Assembly: GCA_001566965.1 (NCBI GenBank)
Contig: LSNW01000008.1
Span: 1-56,715 of the forward strand
Length of the DNA: 56,715 nucleotides
DNA from: Methylothermaceae bacteria B42
GTDB lineage: Bacteria; Pseudomonadota; Gammaproteobacteria; Methylococcales; Methylothermaceae
Direction of reading: 5' to 3'
The number at the start of each line of letters is the position of its first letter. Position 1 is the first letter of the stretch. The position numbers and the translations under genes are program-made. Positions 8,039 through 16,922 of this stretch are shown in pieces. The notes beneath the pieces are model-generated. The model was not told where the DNA came from, did not search any database, and saw only the letters and a program-made list of their open reading frames with translations.

Positions 8039-8834
8039 TGGCTAAACTCCCATAGAGAATCTTCAATCCGATCAGCAACAATAACCCTGCAAACGCGCGT
8101 TTCAAAGTTTCCGCAGGCAATTGATGAGACAATTTAGCGCCGATGGGAGCTGTCATGATACTGGCAAGGGTGATACCCACAAAAGCAGGCAGGTAGACGT
8201 AGCCAAAACTTCCCGATGGAAGACCGGTTTGATCCCAGCCCAACCATCCGTAACCCACCGTTCCCGCCAAAGCAATGGGGAGGCCGCAGAAACTGGAAAC
8301 TGCCACTGCGGTTCGCATGGGATATGAAAATTTGACCAGCAAAGGCACCGTCAACGTACCGCCACCGATACCCAGCATGGATGCCAATGTGCCTATGACC
8401 ACACCAGAGCCAAATAAGAGTGGAGAGCTGGGCTGGCCTTTCCCTGGATCAGGCCGCCACCGCCATGCCATTTGCATAGCGACGACAATCAAATAGCCTG
8501 CAAATAGGATTTTAAGCCAGATACCGGGCATTTTGTCGGCCATCCATGCTCCTACAAACGCACCGATAATAATGGCTGGAACCAGCTGTTTTGCTGAAAC
8601 CCAATCCAAAGATCCCAAACGATGATGGGCTTGCACTGAAGAAATTGCGGTGGGAATAATTGTCGCCAACGAGGTGGCGACCGCCATAATGGGAACAAAC
8701 TCAGCAGGAAAATGCTGCCAGGAGAAAAACAGTAACAATATAGGAACCAGGATGATCCCGCCTCCCAGTCCAAACATCCCCGCCAGAAGGCCTGCCAAGC
8801 CTCCTAGCAGGATATATAAAGGAAATAGGATCAC
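8034..8834 (-). CDS. TauE/SafE-family membrane transporter
   Basis: A 266-residue polytopic membrane protein with about eight hydrophobic segments. It has the duplicated family signature GLAGLLAGMFGLGGGIILVPIL at the N-terminus and GTLASMLGIGGGTLTVPLLV in the middle, typical of the TauE/SafE (UPF0721) group of putative sulfite, sulfoacetate or other organic-anion exporters. The substrate cannot be read from sequence. Its last codons overlap the inferred start of the downstream pteridine reductase, so the two genes are probably co-translated; the functional link between them is unclear. Confidence 0.85.
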   Translation of the reverse strand: MILFPLYILLGGLAGLLAGMFGLGGGIILVPILLLFFSWQHFPAEFVPIMAVATSLATIIPTAISSVQAHHRLGSLDWVSAKQLVPAIIIGAFVGAWMADKMPGIWLKILFAGYLIVVAMQMAWRWRPDPGKGQPSSPLLFGSGVVIGTLASMLGIGGGTLTVPLLVKFSYPMRTAVAVSSFCGLPIALAGTVGYGWLGWDQTGLPSGSFGYVYLPAFVGITLASIMTAPIGAKLSHQLPAETLKRAFAGLLLLIGLKILYGSLAN

Positions 8835-8853
8835 CTGGATGAATCCCTAAAAA

Positions 8854-9270
8854 TTACCAATTGCCTATATCGGCATTTTCACCTTCGCCGCCTTCAGCAT
8901 TATCTGCGCCCAAAGAGTAAAGGTCATAATCCATGCCACCGCGTCTTGGAGGGATCTCATAATGGAAGGGAAAGCCCCAGGCATCCACAGGGACTTTTTT
9001 CTTGCGAAGGTAAGGTCCCGTCCAATTGGGCAAACCTTCTGGCGCTTGTAGCAGTGCCTGCAATCCTTCCTCTTGGGTGGGATAGCGACCGTTGTCCAAA
9101 CGGAAGTTATCCAGCGCGGTTGCCAGCATTTCTATTTGAGACTTGGTGGTTTTCACCTGGCCTTGGCCCAAAGCATTCATCAACCTGGGGCCAACCAGTG
9201 CGGCCAACATACCCAGGATTGCAAGCACGATGAGTAGCTCAATTAACGTGAATCCACGATTACGTATCAT
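8854..9270 (-). CDS. gspG: Type II secretion major pseudopilin GspG
   Basis: A 138-residue major pseudopilin of the type II secretion pseudopilus. The N-terminus MIRNRG/FTLIELLIVLAILGMLAAL carries the prepilin peptidase site (G/F) and the conserved Glu5. The GspG-specific region is seen as ALDNFRLDNGRYPTQEEGLQALL and GPYLRKKKVPVDAWGFPFHYE. The acidic C-terminal loop (GGEGENADIGNW) contains the calcium-binding-type aspartates. No other gsp gene is adjacent, so the rest of the system must lie elsewhere. The neighbours are an IS110-derived gene upstream and the TauE-like gene downstream. Confidence 0.92.
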   Translation of the reverse strand: MIRNRGFTLIELLIVLAILGMLAALVGPRLMNALGQGQVKTTKSQIEMLATALDNFRLDNGRYPTQEEGLQALLQAPEGLPNWTGPYLRKKKVPVDAWGFPFHYEIPPRRGGMDYDLYSLGADNAEGGEGENADIGNW

Positions 9271-9338
9271 TCCAGAAAATCTCCAACGCAGTGTTAAGTA
9301 ATGAACTATGACACTTTATTTTAGCGCATGGTTCGGTA

Positions 9339-9761
9339 TTACTGCGTTGCTAATTTTCCTGAACTCACTAAGTATTTGATTCTACCTAGCATCCCTGAGA
9401 TATTCACAGAAGATTTAAAATTCCGCTGTCCTTTCCCAGCCAAGTCATACTTTAATCGCCGCGCCAATAACTGGGCAGGGTCTAGATTCTCTCCTTCCTG
9501 ATGGGCCCAACGTTTCACCACAGAGGGCTGGAGCAAATGAACAGGATAGCCTGCCTCCATTAACCCGTAAACCAAGGTGAAATCAGTTTTTTTACGGGCA
9601 ACAGCAATGCCTTCAATCTGAAAACGGTAAGGTTCTAGTTTTTTCAATAAAGATAGTAAGTCTGCAGGTAGATCGATTTGCTCCTGCACCTGATTGTTTT
9701 GATCAAGAAGAGACACGACACAGCGATCTTCTTCTATCAACATACCAGCATAGATAGTCAT
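9339..9761 (-). CDS. IS110 transposase N-terminal domain derivative, catalytic residues lost
   Basis: A 140-residue protein whose first ~105 residues follow the layout of the DEDD domain of IS110-family transposases: an opening beta-hairpin (VSLLDQNNQVQEQIDLP), a leucine-rich helix, then GLMEAGYPVHLLQPSVVKRW and LDPAQLLARRLK. The usual first Asp (in a GxD motif) is AGMLI here, and the usual Glu after the central strand is replaced (IAVARKKTD), so DNA cleavage is not expected. No C-terminal transposase_20 domain or IS ends are present. The frame is intact with a GGAG ribosome site, which argues for domestication rather than decay. The family call is from pattern recognition and could be wrong. 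Confidence 0.5.
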   Translation of the reverse strand: MTIYAGMLIEEDRCVVSLLDQNNQVQEQIDLPADLLSLLKKLEPYRFQIEGIAVARKKTDFTLVYGLMEAGYPVHLLQPSVVKRWAHQEGENLDPAQLLARRLKYDLAGKGQRNFKSSVNISGMLGRIKYLVSSGKLATQ

Positions 9762-9885
9762 TCTGATTTTTCTCCGGTTTCCCCGTCAAAGTAAACCAAG
9801 CAGAATCAATCTATCAGAATGCAAGTGAACGTAAAGTGAATTTTACCGGAAGTGATGAACGAAGTTGACGATGCCAATGTTCAGG

Positions 9886-10641
9886 TTACTCCCGTGCCTC
9901 CTTGGCGAAAGGAAACGAAAACAAAAGCCCCAATTCATAGAGCAACCACATAGGCAGCGCCAACAGCGTCTGTGAAATCACGTCCGGTGGAGTTAATACC
10001 ATGCCAATAACAAAAGCCGCTACAATCACGTAGGGACGTTTGCGAGCCAAGGCTTGTCTGGTGGTAATGCCGCTCCAGATCAAAAGAATCGTGGCAATGG
10101 GCACTTCAAAAGCGACCCCGAAGGCGAAAAACAATGTCAATATGAAATCCAAATAGCGGCTAATGTCCGTCATGACCGCCACCCCTTGTGGCGCGGCAGC
10201 GGTCATGAATCGGAATACCAGCGGTAACACCACAAAATAGGCAAAAGCCGCGCCCAGATAAAATAAGCATGTGCTGGCTATCAGCAAGGGCAACATCAAG
10301 CGTTTTTCATGCCGGTAAAGACCAGGCGCGATAAAAGCCCAGATCTGGTATAGCGTAAATGGCATCGTGGCAAAAATGGCCACCACCAATGCCAATTTGA
10401 AAGGGGTTAAAAAAGGGGATGCCACATCAATGGCAATCATCGAGCTTTGCTCTGGCAAGTGCTTGAGCAAAGGACCTGCCAAATAGGTATAGATCTCGTT
10501 GGCAAACGGCGCCAATCCCAAAAACACCAACAGCACAACCGCTATGATTTTAAGCAGCCGGCTGCGCAACTCGATCAAATGAGCAATGAAGGGTTGTTCC
10601 CGGTTGTCGATCTCCGGTTCCTGTTCAGGATTTGCGTTCAT
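9886..10641 (-). CDS. tatC: Sec-independent translocase subunit TatC
   Basis: A 251-residue six-helix membrane protein that recognises twin-arginine signal peptides and exports folded proteins. The start region EQPFIAHLIELRSRLLKII contains the conserved HLxELRxR motif. The periplasmic loop has LLKHLPEQSSMIAIDVASPFLTPFKL, followed by AFIAPGLYRHEKR and the late FVIGMVLTPPDVISQTLLALPMWLLYELGL. It is the last gene of the hisB-to-tatC operon and overlaps the tatB end by 17 bases. Twin-arginine export would serve cofactor-bearing periplasmic enzymes. Confidence 0.96.
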   Translation of the reverse strand: MNANPEQEPEIDNREQPFIAHLIELRSRLLKIIAVVLLVFLGLAPFANEIYTYLAGPLLKHLPEQSSMIAIDVASPFLTPFKLALVVAIFATMPFTLYQIWAFIAPGLYRHEKRLMLPLLIASTCLFYLGAAFAYFVVLPLVFRFMTAAAPQGVAVMTDISRYLDFILTLFFAFGVAFEVPIATILLIWSGITTRQALARKRPYVIVAAFVIGMVLTPPDVISQTLLALPMWLLYELGLLFSFPFAKEARE

Positions 10642-10930
10642 CGACCGGCTTGGATGTCTCCCGCAACGAATTGGCAGGGGGAATGACTTGCTTCAATTCT
10701 TGCTCCAATTCTTTGAGCTGCTTGAGTGAAGTATCTTCATAGGCCGTTGACTTGATTTCATCTAACGCCAACTCTTGTTCAATCTCCGATTTGACCGTCG
10801 CCACCATGGCCCTGGCTTTCCGAACCCATAACATCGTACTACGGACAGCGCCGGGCAGCCTTTCCGGCCCCAATACCAACAAGGAGATCAATCCGACAAG
10901 CGTCAACTCCCAAAAACCAATATCAAACAT
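10625..10930 (-). CDS. tatB: Sec-independent translocase subunit TatB
   Basis: A 101-residue TatB with a short N-terminal membrane helix (MFDIGFWELTLVGLISLLVLGPERLP) containing the hallmark Glu8 and GPERLP hinge. An amphipathic helix (RSTMLWVRKARAMVATVKSEIEQE) and a charged C-terminal tail follow. With TatC it forms the twin-arginine signal-peptide receptor. It lies six bases after tatA and overlaps tatC. At about 100 residues it is shorter than the E. coli protein, the difference being in the variable tail. Confidence 0.93.
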   Translation of the reverse strand: MFDIGFWELTLVGLISLLVLGPERLPGAVRSTMLWVRKARAMVATVKSEIEQELALDEIKSTAYEDTSLKQLKELEQELKQVIPPANSLRETSKPVDERKS

Positions 10931-10936
10931 GGCTTA

Positions 10937-11185
10937 TCAAAGGGGCTTGCGTTCAGGTTTTTCTGACTTGAAATCAGCGTCCGTTTCTTTCATTACAGAG
11001 GGGGATTCTTCATCTAATTGCTGAGGGGGCTCCGGTTTGGATTGCTCTTCACCCTCACTTAAGGCGTTTTTAAAACTTTTGATGGCACCGCCTAAATCGG
11101 AACCCAAATTGCGAAGTTTACGCGTGCCGAACAGTAACAAAACGATAACGAGAACAATTAATAGCTGCCAAATACTTATACCCAT
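10937..11185 (-). CDS. tatA: Sec-independent translocase subunit TatA
   Basis: An 82-residue TatA, the pore-forming subunit of the twin-arginine translocase. It has a membrane helix ([17 protein letters not shown]) and the [24 protein letters not shown] amphipathic helix with the typical FG hinge, then an acidic tail. It follows hisE by 15 bases and precedes tatB by six. The hisE-tatA junction is a recurrent gammaproteobacterial arrangement. Confidence 0.94.
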   Translation of the reverse strand: MGISIWQLLIVLVIVLLLFGTRKLRNLGSDLGGAIKSFKNALSEGEEQSKPEPPQQLDEESPSVMKETDADFKSEKPERKPL

Positions 11186-11200
11186 GAGACTCTCCTAAAA

Positions 11201-11527
11201 TTATTGACGCGAAGCCTTTTCAGCCAAACCTGACAGACCAAACCGCCTGTTCAATTCACTTAAGACATCTTCCGGCCCCAATCCCTGGTGAGCCAGCAAA
11301 ACCAGCGTATGAAACCATAAGTCCGCAGTTTCGTATATCAATTGCTCCCTGTCTCCTGACTTACCGGCAATGACAACTTCGGTCGCTTCTTCACCGACTT
11401 TTTTTAATATAGTATCGAGCCCCTTGGAATACAGGGACGCCACATAAGAACTTTCAGGCGCAGCATCCTTACGCTGTTCTAGAATTTCCGCCAAGGCCGT
11501 CAACACCTTCCCTTTATCATTTGCCAT
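11201..11527 (-). CDS. hisE: Phosphoribosyl-ATP pyrophosphatase
   Basis: A 108-residue stand-alone HisE that hydrolyses phosphoribosyl-ATP to phosphoribosyl-AMP, the second step of histidine synthesis. The all-alpha MazG-like fold is recognisable from [52 protein letters not shown], which contains the acidic metal ligands. The gene starts inside the end of hisI (11-base overlap), so the two consecutive activities are separate proteins rather than the enterobacterial HisIE fusion. Confidence 0.95.
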   Translation of the reverse strand: MANDKGKVLTALAEILEQRKDAAPESSYVASLYSKGLDTILKKVGEEATEVVIAGKSGDREQLIYETADLWFHTLVLLAHQGLGPEDVLSELNRRFGLSGLAEKASRQ

Positions 11528-11903
11528 AGATCGCCTCTGGTGTTTTTAGAACAGGTTCCACCTCCATCCATGCCATGCTTTCCAAACGCCGAAAAAAACA
11601 ATGATGCCTTCCCGTATGACAGGCAATACCGCCTTCCTGTTCCACCAGCAATAAAACCGTGTCGCCATCGCAATCCAAGCGGATTTCTTCTATTTTTTGC
11701 CGGTGCCCGGAAGATTCGCCTTTACGCCAGAGGGAACCGCGGGACCTGGACCAATAGACAGCATAACCTTCCTCCGCCGTTTTTTGCAGGGCATCGCGAT
11801 TCATCCATGCCATCATCAATACCTGACCAGAGCTTTTTTCTTGGGCGATGGCGGGCACCAAGCCATCCGGATTCCATTTCACCTGATCCAGCCAATCACT
11901 CAC
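11517..11903 (-). CDS. hisI: Phosphoribosyl-AMP cyclohydrolase
   Basis: A 128-residue zinc enzyme opening the adenine ring of phosphoribosyl-AMP, the third histidine step. Signatures are [50 protein letters not shown] and [30 protein letters not shown], with the cysteine and aspartate metal ligands present. It shares an ATGA-type overlap with the end of hisF upstream and overlaps hisE downstream. Confidence 0.95.
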   Translation of the reverse strand: MSDWLDQVKWNPDGLVPAIAQEKSSGQVLMMAWMNRDALQKTAEEGYAVYWSRSRGSLWRKGESSGHRQKIEEIRLDCDGDTVLLLVEQEGGIACHTGRHHCFFRRLESMAWMEVEPVLKTPEAIYGK

Positions 11904-12658
11904 AATCGCACCTCTATGCCCCTGGCTGCCATGTGGCGCTTGGCCTCTTCGATAGAATATTCATCAAAATGAAAAATACTTGCCGCCAGCACTGCGTCTG
12001 CCTTGCCTTCCAAAATGCCTTCCACCAAATGATCCAGGCTGCCCACACCCCCAGAAGCAATCACGGGAATTCCTACCCGCTCACTGACTGCCAGTGTCAG
12101 TGGAAGATCAAACCCCGCTTTGGTGCCATCACGATCCATACTGGTCAATAGAATTTCCCCAGCGCCCAAATCCTCCATCTTTCCGGCCCATTCTACCGCA
12201 TCTAGCCCTGTAGGCTTCCTTCCGCCATGGGTAAAAATTTCCCAGTGGTCTTCTACTTGCTTGGCGTCAATCGCCACCACAATACATTGTGAGCCAAAAC
12301 GATTGGCCGCATCGCGGACAAATTCTGGGTTAAAAACCGCCGCCGTGTTAATGGCCACCTTGTCAGCGCCCGCATTGAGCATCCGGCGAATGTCTTCCAG
12401 GGTGCGAATACCCCCCCCGACAGTCAATGGGATAAAAACACAGCCTGCCACCTCTTCCACCACGTGAACCATCGTATCGCGATCCTCGTGGCTGGCGGTA
12501 ATATCCAGAAAAGTCAGCTCATCCGCCCCTTCCTGGTCATAACGCCGAGCAATCTCAACCGGATCCCCGGCGTCGCGAATGTCCACGAACTTAACACCCT
12601 TGACCACTCTGCCCTGGTCCACATCCAGGCACGGAATAATACGTTTCGCCAGTCCCAT
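11900..12658 (-). CDS. hisF: Imidazole glycerol phosphate synthase cyclase subunit
   Basis: A 252-residue TIM barrel that uses ammonia supplied by HisH to form imidazole glycerol phosphate and AICAR. It begins [21 protein letters not shown], with the catalytic Asp of CLDVD. The second catalytic Asp lies in [15 protein letters not shown], and the phosphate-binding loops are [11 protein letters not shown] and [10 protein letters not shown]. It starts two bases beyond the hisA stop and overlaps hisI by four bases. Confidence 0.97.
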   Translation of the reverse strand: MGLAKRIIPCLDVDQGRVVKGVKFVDIRDAGDPVEIARRYDQEGADELTFLDITASHEDRDTMVHVVEEVAGCVFIPLTVGGGIRTLEDIRRMLNAGADKVAINTAAVFNPEFVRDAANRFGSQCIVVAIDAKQVEDHWEIFTHGGRKPTGLDAVEWAGKMEDLGAGEILLTSMDRDGTKAGFDLPLTLAVSERVGIPVIASGGVGSLDHLVEGILEGKADAVLAASIFHFDEYSIEEAKRHMAARGIEVRL

Positions 12659-12659
12659 C

Positions 12660-13391
12660 TTAATACTGCTGGGCCAATTTCAACGCTTCGGCAAAATCCA
12701 AGGTGCCTTCATAAATAGCCCGACCGGTAATGGCGCCCATCACGCCCAGGTCGGCAATTTCTCCCAGGGCCTTGATATCATCCAGATTGGTGATGCCTCC
12801 CGAGGCAATCACCGGGATATGGATGGCTTCCGCCAAACGGGCGGTCGCTTCTATATTGACGCCTTCCATCATCCCGTCGCGGCTGATATCGGTGTAGATG
12901 ATGGCTTCGACCCCTTCTTCCTCGAAACGCTGGGCCATATCAATCACATCATGTCGGGAAAGTTTTGACCAACCATCGATGGCGACCTTGCCATCCTTGG
13001 CATCCAAACCAACAATAATATGCCCTGGAAATTCTGTCGCGACATCGCTGACGAAATGGGGCGTGCTCACAGCCTTGGTGCCAATGATGACATATTGCAC
13101 ACCCACATTGAGATATTCTTGAATCGTATCCTCATCGCGAATGCCACCGCCTACTTGAATCTCCACCTCGGGAAATGCTTCGGTAATGGCATTGATAACC
13201 GCAGCATTCCTAGGTGTGCCGGCAAAAGCGCCGTCGAGATCCACCAAGTGCAAACGCTTGGCGCCCAAATCTATCCAACGCCGCGCAACAGCCACGGGAT
13301 CGTCGGAAAAAACCGTGTCATCTTCCATTCGCCCTTGGCGAAGGCGCACACACTTACCCTCTTTCAAATCAATGGCTGGAATTAATAACAT
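12660..13391 (-). CDS. hisA: ProFAR isomerase
   Basis: A 243-residue TIM-barrel isomerase that converts ProFAR to PRFAR. It opens [20 protein letters not shown] with the catalytic Asp in [16 protein letters not shown] and [11 protein letters not shown] bind the phosphates, and [14 protein letters not shown] carries the other acid. The frame is open eight codons further upstream, but I set the start at 13391 because GAGAAG lies just before it and the family's N-terminus begins there. It sits between hisH (11 bases upstream) and hisF. Confidence 0.96.
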   Translation of the reverse strand: MLLIPAIDLKEGKCVRLRQGRMEDDTVFSDDPVAVARRWIDLGAKRLHLVDLDGAFAGTPRNAAVINAITEAFPEVEIQVGGGIRDEDTIQEYLNVGVQYVIIGTKAVSTPHFVSDVATEFPGHIIVGLDAKDGKVAIDGWSKLSRHDVIDMAQRFEEEGVEAIIYTDISRDGMMEGVNIEATARLAEAIHIPVIASGGITNLDDIKALGEIADLGVMGAITGRAIYEGTLDFAEALKLAQQY

Positions 13392-13402
13392 ACTTCTCTT
13401 TC

Positions 13403-14041
13403 TTAAGGTGACCAACGAAGAAAATTGAACAATAACTTAAGCCCGACTTGCTGGCTTTTTTCCGGATGAAATTGCACGGCAAATAAATTATCCCGTGCTA
13501 GGGCGCAGGCAAAAGGATCTGGATAATTGGTGGTAGCGGCAATGTCTTGACTACGGCCTGGCTGGGCATAATAGCTATGGACGAAGTAAAAACGGCTGTC
13601 CTGGGGAATATCTTGCCATAAGGGATGGGATCGAAGTTGATGGACTTGGTTCCATCCCATATGGGGGATTTTCAATTGCTCTCCCCTTGCATCTCTCAAG
13701 CCAGAGGAAAATCGCACGACGCGTCCAGGCAGAATGCCCAAACAAGCCACCTTGCCCCCTTCTTCGCTTTCCTCCAACAACGCCTGTAGCCCCAAACAGA
13801 TGCCCAAAAAGGGTTTTTCCTTTGCCACGCGCTCTAAAACGCCAATCAAATCCAATTTCCGCAGCGCCGCCATGCAGTCGCCAATGGCCCCGACACCTGG
13901 AAAAACCACCCGATCCGCGGCGTAAATTTCCTGAGAGTTGGCGGACACCGTCACTCGCGCCTGGGCATCCATAGTTTGCAAAGCTTTGGTAATGGAATGA
14001 AGGTTGCCCATTCCATAATCGATGACGACAACATGGGTCAT
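13403..14041 (-). CDS. hisH: Imidazole glycerol phosphate synthase glutaminase subunit
   Basis: A 212-residue class I glutamine amidotransferase that feeds ammonia to HisF. It begins [16 protein letters not shown], has the nucleophile elbow [15 protein letters not shown] (catalytic Cys) and the His-Glu pair in [14 protein letters not shown]. The length is normal. It starts within the last codon of hisB (ATGA overlap). The gene order hisB-hisH-hisA-hisF is the canonical core. Confidence 0.96.
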   Translation of the reverse strand: MTHVVVIDYGMGNLHSITKALQTMDAQARVTVSANSQEIYAADRVVFPGVGAIGDCMAALRKLDLIGVLERVAKEKPFLGICLGLQALLEESEEGGKVACLGILPGRVVRFSSGLRDARGEQLKIPHMGWNQVHQLRSHPLWQDIPQDSRFYFVHSYYAQPGRSQDIAATTNYPDPFACALARDNLFAVQFHPEKSQQVGLKLLFNFLRWSP

Positions 14042-14637
14042 ACCAAAGTACCTTTGGTGGAGGGAATGGTTTCCGCCATCCGCGAATCAACCGCCACGGC
14101 ACAACGCAACGCCCGGCCAAAAGCCTTGAACATCGTTTCGGCAATATGATGGGCGTTCCTGCCTCTCAGATTGTCGATATGCAGCGTCACTTGGGCGTGA
14201 TTGACGAAACCTTGGAAAAATTCCCGGAATAGATCCACGTCAAACGAACCAATCATAGCCCGGGTAAACGCCACCTCGTACACCAACCCAGGGCGCCCGG
14301 AAAAATCCACCACGACCCGTGACAGGGCTTCATCAAGGGGTACGTAAGCGTGCCCATAACGGAAGATGCCTTTTTTGCTCCCCACCGCCTCACAAAAAGC
14401 CTGGCCCAAGGTAATGCCGATATCCTCCACCGTGTGGTGGGCATCGATATGCAAATCCCCTTGGGCAATCACTTCCAAATCCATCAACCCATGCCGGGCA
14501 ACTTGGTCCAGCATATGATCCAAAAACGGGAGGCCCGTATCAAAAGAAGACTCTCCCGTGCCGTCCAAATTGACGCGGACTTGAATCCTGGTTTCCAGCG
14601 TATTTCTCTCTACAGATGCTTGTCGCGGTTGAGGCAT
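14038..14637 (-). CDS. hisB: Imidazoleglycerol-phosphate dehydratase
   Basis: A 199-residue monofunctional dehydratase without the histidinol-phosphatase domain fused in enteric bacteria, so the phosphatase must be encoded elsewhere. The manganese-binding repeats are seen twice: [14 protein letters not shown] and [40 protein letters not shown] is the conserved opening. It is the first gene of the hisB-tatC operon. A promoter candidate lies about 130 bases upstream. Confidence 0.96.
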   Translation of the reverse strand: MPQPRQASVERNTLETRIQVRVNLDGTGESSFDTGLPFLDHMLDQVARHGLMDLEVIAQGDLHIDAHHTVEDIGITLGQAFCEAVGSKKGIFRYGHAYVPLDEALSRVVVDFSGRPGLVYEVAFTRAMIGSFDVDLFREFFQGFVNHAQVTLHIDNLRGRNAHHIAETMFKAFGRALRCAVAVDSRMAETIPSTKGTLV

Positions 14638-14718
14638 AAAACTTAGCTCATAAAAAACAATAGTCCTAATGATATCTCGAAGCTGCAGCGCTTAAAAATA
14701 TTCCGCCCCCCTTGGGAA

Positions 14719-14751
14719 CCTCTGATCAATTCATCTCTGAATTGCCAGAGG
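14719..14751. other. Imperfect hairpin in the hisB leader
   Basis: CCTCTG (14719-14724) pairs with CAGAGG (14746-14751). Inside these ends a 7-bp stem (CAATTCA/TGAATTG) closes on a TCTC loop, with a small asymmetric bulge. It lies between the candidate promoter and hisB on the minus strand, where a leader structure could act. There is no clear U-run and no His-codon-rich leader peptide was found, so attenuation is not demonstrated. Confidence 0.35.
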
Positions 14752-14769
14752 ATAATAAACAAAAGGCAC

Positions 14770-14798
14770 GATTTTTGTCTTTCTCACAAAATCAGTCA
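14770..14798 (-). promoter_or_regulatory. Candidate promoter for the his-tat operon
   Basis: On the minus strand TTGACT (14798-14793) is followed after 17 bases by AAAAAT (14775-14770). The -35 is close to consensus and the -10 is weak. The position suits a transcript reading into hisB. Confidence 0.3.
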
Positions 14799-14837
14799 AT
14801 TGTTTCAATCAATTATGCCGGCATATCCTTGTGCCGC

Positions 14838-14866
14838 GGAAAGCTCTGAATCAATCAGAGCTTTCC
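14838..14866. other. Perfect 12-bp inverted repeat
   Basis: GGAAAGCTCTGA (14838-14849) and its exact complement (14855-14866) flank a 5-base loop. No T-run follows on either strand. It lies upstream of both the his promoter candidate (minus) and the candidate small RNA (plus), so it could be an operator or part of an RNA fold. Confidence 0.5.
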
Positions 14867-14943
14867 CAGGGTGGAATGTACGATATTACCGACTGTAATT
14901 TCAATATCCCCCGGCTTTTCTTTTATTTTTGCCCTGCCATACT

Positions 14944-15060
14944 AACCCCCGTCGCCTGGACCTGAGACAGGGGAACTCAAACTTTCAGGAAAATCAGACG
15001 ACGTCAAAGCCAACCAAGCAGGCATTTTGCCCCCGAAGTTATCTTCGGGGGTTTTCTTTT
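14944..15060 (+). ncRNA. Candidate structured small RNA upstream of a strong terminator
   Basis: No gene lies on the plus strand between 14638 and 15060, yet a textbook plus-strand terminator ends at 15060. Before it, GTCGCCTG (14951-14958) pairs with CAGACGAC (14995-15002), and CCTGA (14961-14965) pairs with TCAGG (14985-14989), forming a long bulged hairpin. Several GGA triplets fall in or near predicted loops, as in CsrA-titrating RNAs, but this is weak evidence. The 5' end is uncertain; CATACT at 14938-14943 could be a -10. The window position is 3' of typA (convergent). Confidence 0.4.
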
Positions 15061-15062
15061 TC
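15030..15062 (+). terminator. Strong intrinsic terminator
   Basis: A 9-bp G/C-rich stem (15030-15038 with 15043-15051), a TTAT loop, and a T-rich tail from 15052 (TTTTCTTTTT). The T tail is only on the plus-strand side. On the minus strand, where typA ends at 15061, no T-run follows, so it is oriented for a plus-strand transcript. Confidence 0.85.
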
Positions 15063-16878
15063 AGCTGGCTGCCCGCATGGCCCGCTTACGTTCATGTTCC
15101 TTCAAGAGCTTTTTGCGGATTCGGATCGCCTGGGGCGTCACTTCGACCAATTCGTCTTCATCAATAAATTCCAGCGCCTGTTCCAGGCTGAACTTGACCG
15201 GCGGCGTCAACAGCAAATTTTCATCACTGCCCGCGGCGCGGATATTGGTTAGTTGTTTTGCCTTGGTGGGATTGACCACCAAATCGTTGCTGCGGGAATG
15301 GATACCCACCACCATGCCCTCATAAACCTCATCGCCGTGGCTAACGAACATGCGTCCCCGCTCTTGCAAATTGAACAGGGCAAATGCCAGCGCCTTGCCA
15401 TTGATATTGGAAATCATGACGCCGTTGATGCGGCGGCCAATATCCCCCGGCTTGATGGGCCCGTAACGCTCGAAAACGTGGTAAAACAGTCCTGTCCCCG
15501 AGGTCGCCGACAAAAATTCGGTCTGAAAGCCGATCAACCCCCGGGCGGGAATCAAATATTCCAGACGCACCCGGCCCTGGCCGTCCACCTCCATGCCTTC
15601 CAGCTCCCCTTTACGGTTGCCCAGGTTTTCCATGATCGAACCTTGATGTTCCTCGTCCACTTCAATGGTAACTCGCTCGTAGGGTTCGTACAGCTTGCCA
15701 TCGATTTCCTTGAGAATCACTTCGGGCCGGGAAACTGACATTTCATACCCTTCCCTGCGCATGGTTTCAATGAGGATGGATAAATGCAATGCGCCGCGCC
15801 CGGACACTCTGAACTTGTCCGGATCTTCGGTATCTTCCACCCGCAATGCGACGTTGTGCTGCAGTTCTTTTTGCAGCCGTTCCCGAAGGTGCCTTGAAGT
15901 GAGAAATTTGCCTTCCCGTCCAGCAAAGGGTGACGTATTCACCTGAAAGGTCATGCTCACGGTCGGTTCATCGACAATCAAAGGCGGCAAAACTTCAACC
16001 TGGCTGGGATCACAAACGGTATCGGAGATATTTAAAGGCTCCAGACCACAGAAGGCAACGATATCACCCGCCTGAGCTTTATCCACTTCTATTCGTTCCA
16101 GCCCCTTGAAACCAAAAACCTTGGCGATTTTCCCGGTGCGGGTTTGACCTTCCCGGTCAATTACTGTCACTGGCATGTTGCGCTGAATCTCCCCCCGTTG
16201 AATCCGGCCAATGCCGATAATTCCCACATAACTGTTGTAATCGAGGGTGCTCACCTGCAATTGCAAAGGGCCCTCCTGTTCAACTGGTGGCGGCGGCACA
16301 TGTTCGATAATTGTCTCGAATAGCGGGGTCATATCGCCCTGGTTTACATCTGCTTCCAACCCGGCATATCCCTGTAAAGCGGATGCATACACCACGGCAA
16401 AATCCAGTTGTTCATCTGTAGCGCCCAAGCGGTCGAAAAGGTCGAAGGTTTGATCCAGCACCCAATCGGGCCGCGCTCCTGGGCGGTCAATTTTATTAAT
16501 CACCACGATGGGCTTAAGACCGCGGGACAGGGCTTTTTGGGTGACAAAACGGGTTTGGGGCATGGGGCCTTCCACCGCGTCCACCAACAATAAAACCGAG
16601 TCAACCATAGACAACACTCGTTCCACTTCGCCGCCAAAATCGGCGTGCCCTGGCGTATCCACAATATTGATCCGCCACTCACGCCATTCAATCGCCGTGT
16701 TTTTGGACAAAATGGTAATGCCCCGCTCCCGCTCGAGATCGTTGGAGTCCATGACCCGCTCTGTGACTTTCTCGTGGGCGGCGAAAGTGCCTGATTGTTG
16801 CAACAATTTGTCCACCAAAGTGGTTTTACCGTGGTCGACATGAGCGATAATAGCGATATTGCGGATTTTCTGGGTCAC
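15061..16878 (-). CDS. typA: Ribosome-associated GTPase TypA/BipA
   Basis: A 605-residue translational GTPase of the EF-G/LepA group acting in ribosome assembly and stress adaptation. The G-domain motifs are [35 protein letters not shown] and [11 protein letters not shown]. The BipA-specific end is recognisable from [30 protein letters not shown] and [25 protein letters not shown]. The length is standard. Immediately upstream is hairpin-rich element D, so its promoter is probably inside or beyond that element. Downstream is the plus-strand terminator. Confidence 0.97.
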   Translation of the reverse strand: MTQKIRNIAIIAHVDHGKTTLVDKLLQQSGTFAAHEKVTERVMDSNDLERERGITILSKNTAIEWREWRINIVDTPGHADFGGEVERVLSMVDSVLLLVDAVEGPMPQTRFVTQKALSRGLKPIVVINKIDRPGARPDWVLDQTFDLFDRLGATDEQLDFAVVYASALQGYAGLEADVNQGDMTPLFETIIEHVPPPPVEQEGPLQLQVSTLDYNSYVGIIGIGRIQRGEIQRNMPVTVIDREGQTRTGKIAKVFGFKGLERIEVDKAQAGDIVAFCGLEPLNISDTVCDPSQVEVLPPLIVDEPTVSMTFQVNTSPFAGREGKFLTSRHLRERLQKELQHNVALRVEDTEDPDKFRVSGRGALHLSILIETMRREGYEMSVSRPEVILKEIDGKLYEPYERVTIEVDEEHQGSIMENLGNRKGELEGMEVDGQGRVRLEYLIPARGLIGFQTEFLSATSGTGLFYHVFERYGPIKPGDIGRRINGVMISNINGKALAFALFNLQERGRMFVSHGDEVYEGMVVGIHSRSNDLVVNPTKAKQLTNIRAAGSDENLLLTPPVKFSLEQALEFIDEDELVEVTPQAIRIRKKLLKEHERKRAMRAAS

Positions 16879-16922
16879 GAATTTATATTCTCCGTTGTTG
16901 TTTTACTAGTAATTGCCCGGGA

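Noticed and set aside
14638-14770. Histidine leader peptide and attenuator for the his operon
   Set aside because: No short frame with consecutive His codons was found and the hairpin at 14719-14751 lacks a U-run.
15030-15062. Terminator of typA
   Set aside because: Read on the minus strand the hairpin is followed by GCAAAATG, not a T-run; the T tail lies on the plus-strand side.
14929-15252. A 107-residue plus-strand coding frame
   Set aside because: It spans the strong terminator and continues antisense into typA, has no ribosome site and no recognisable family features.
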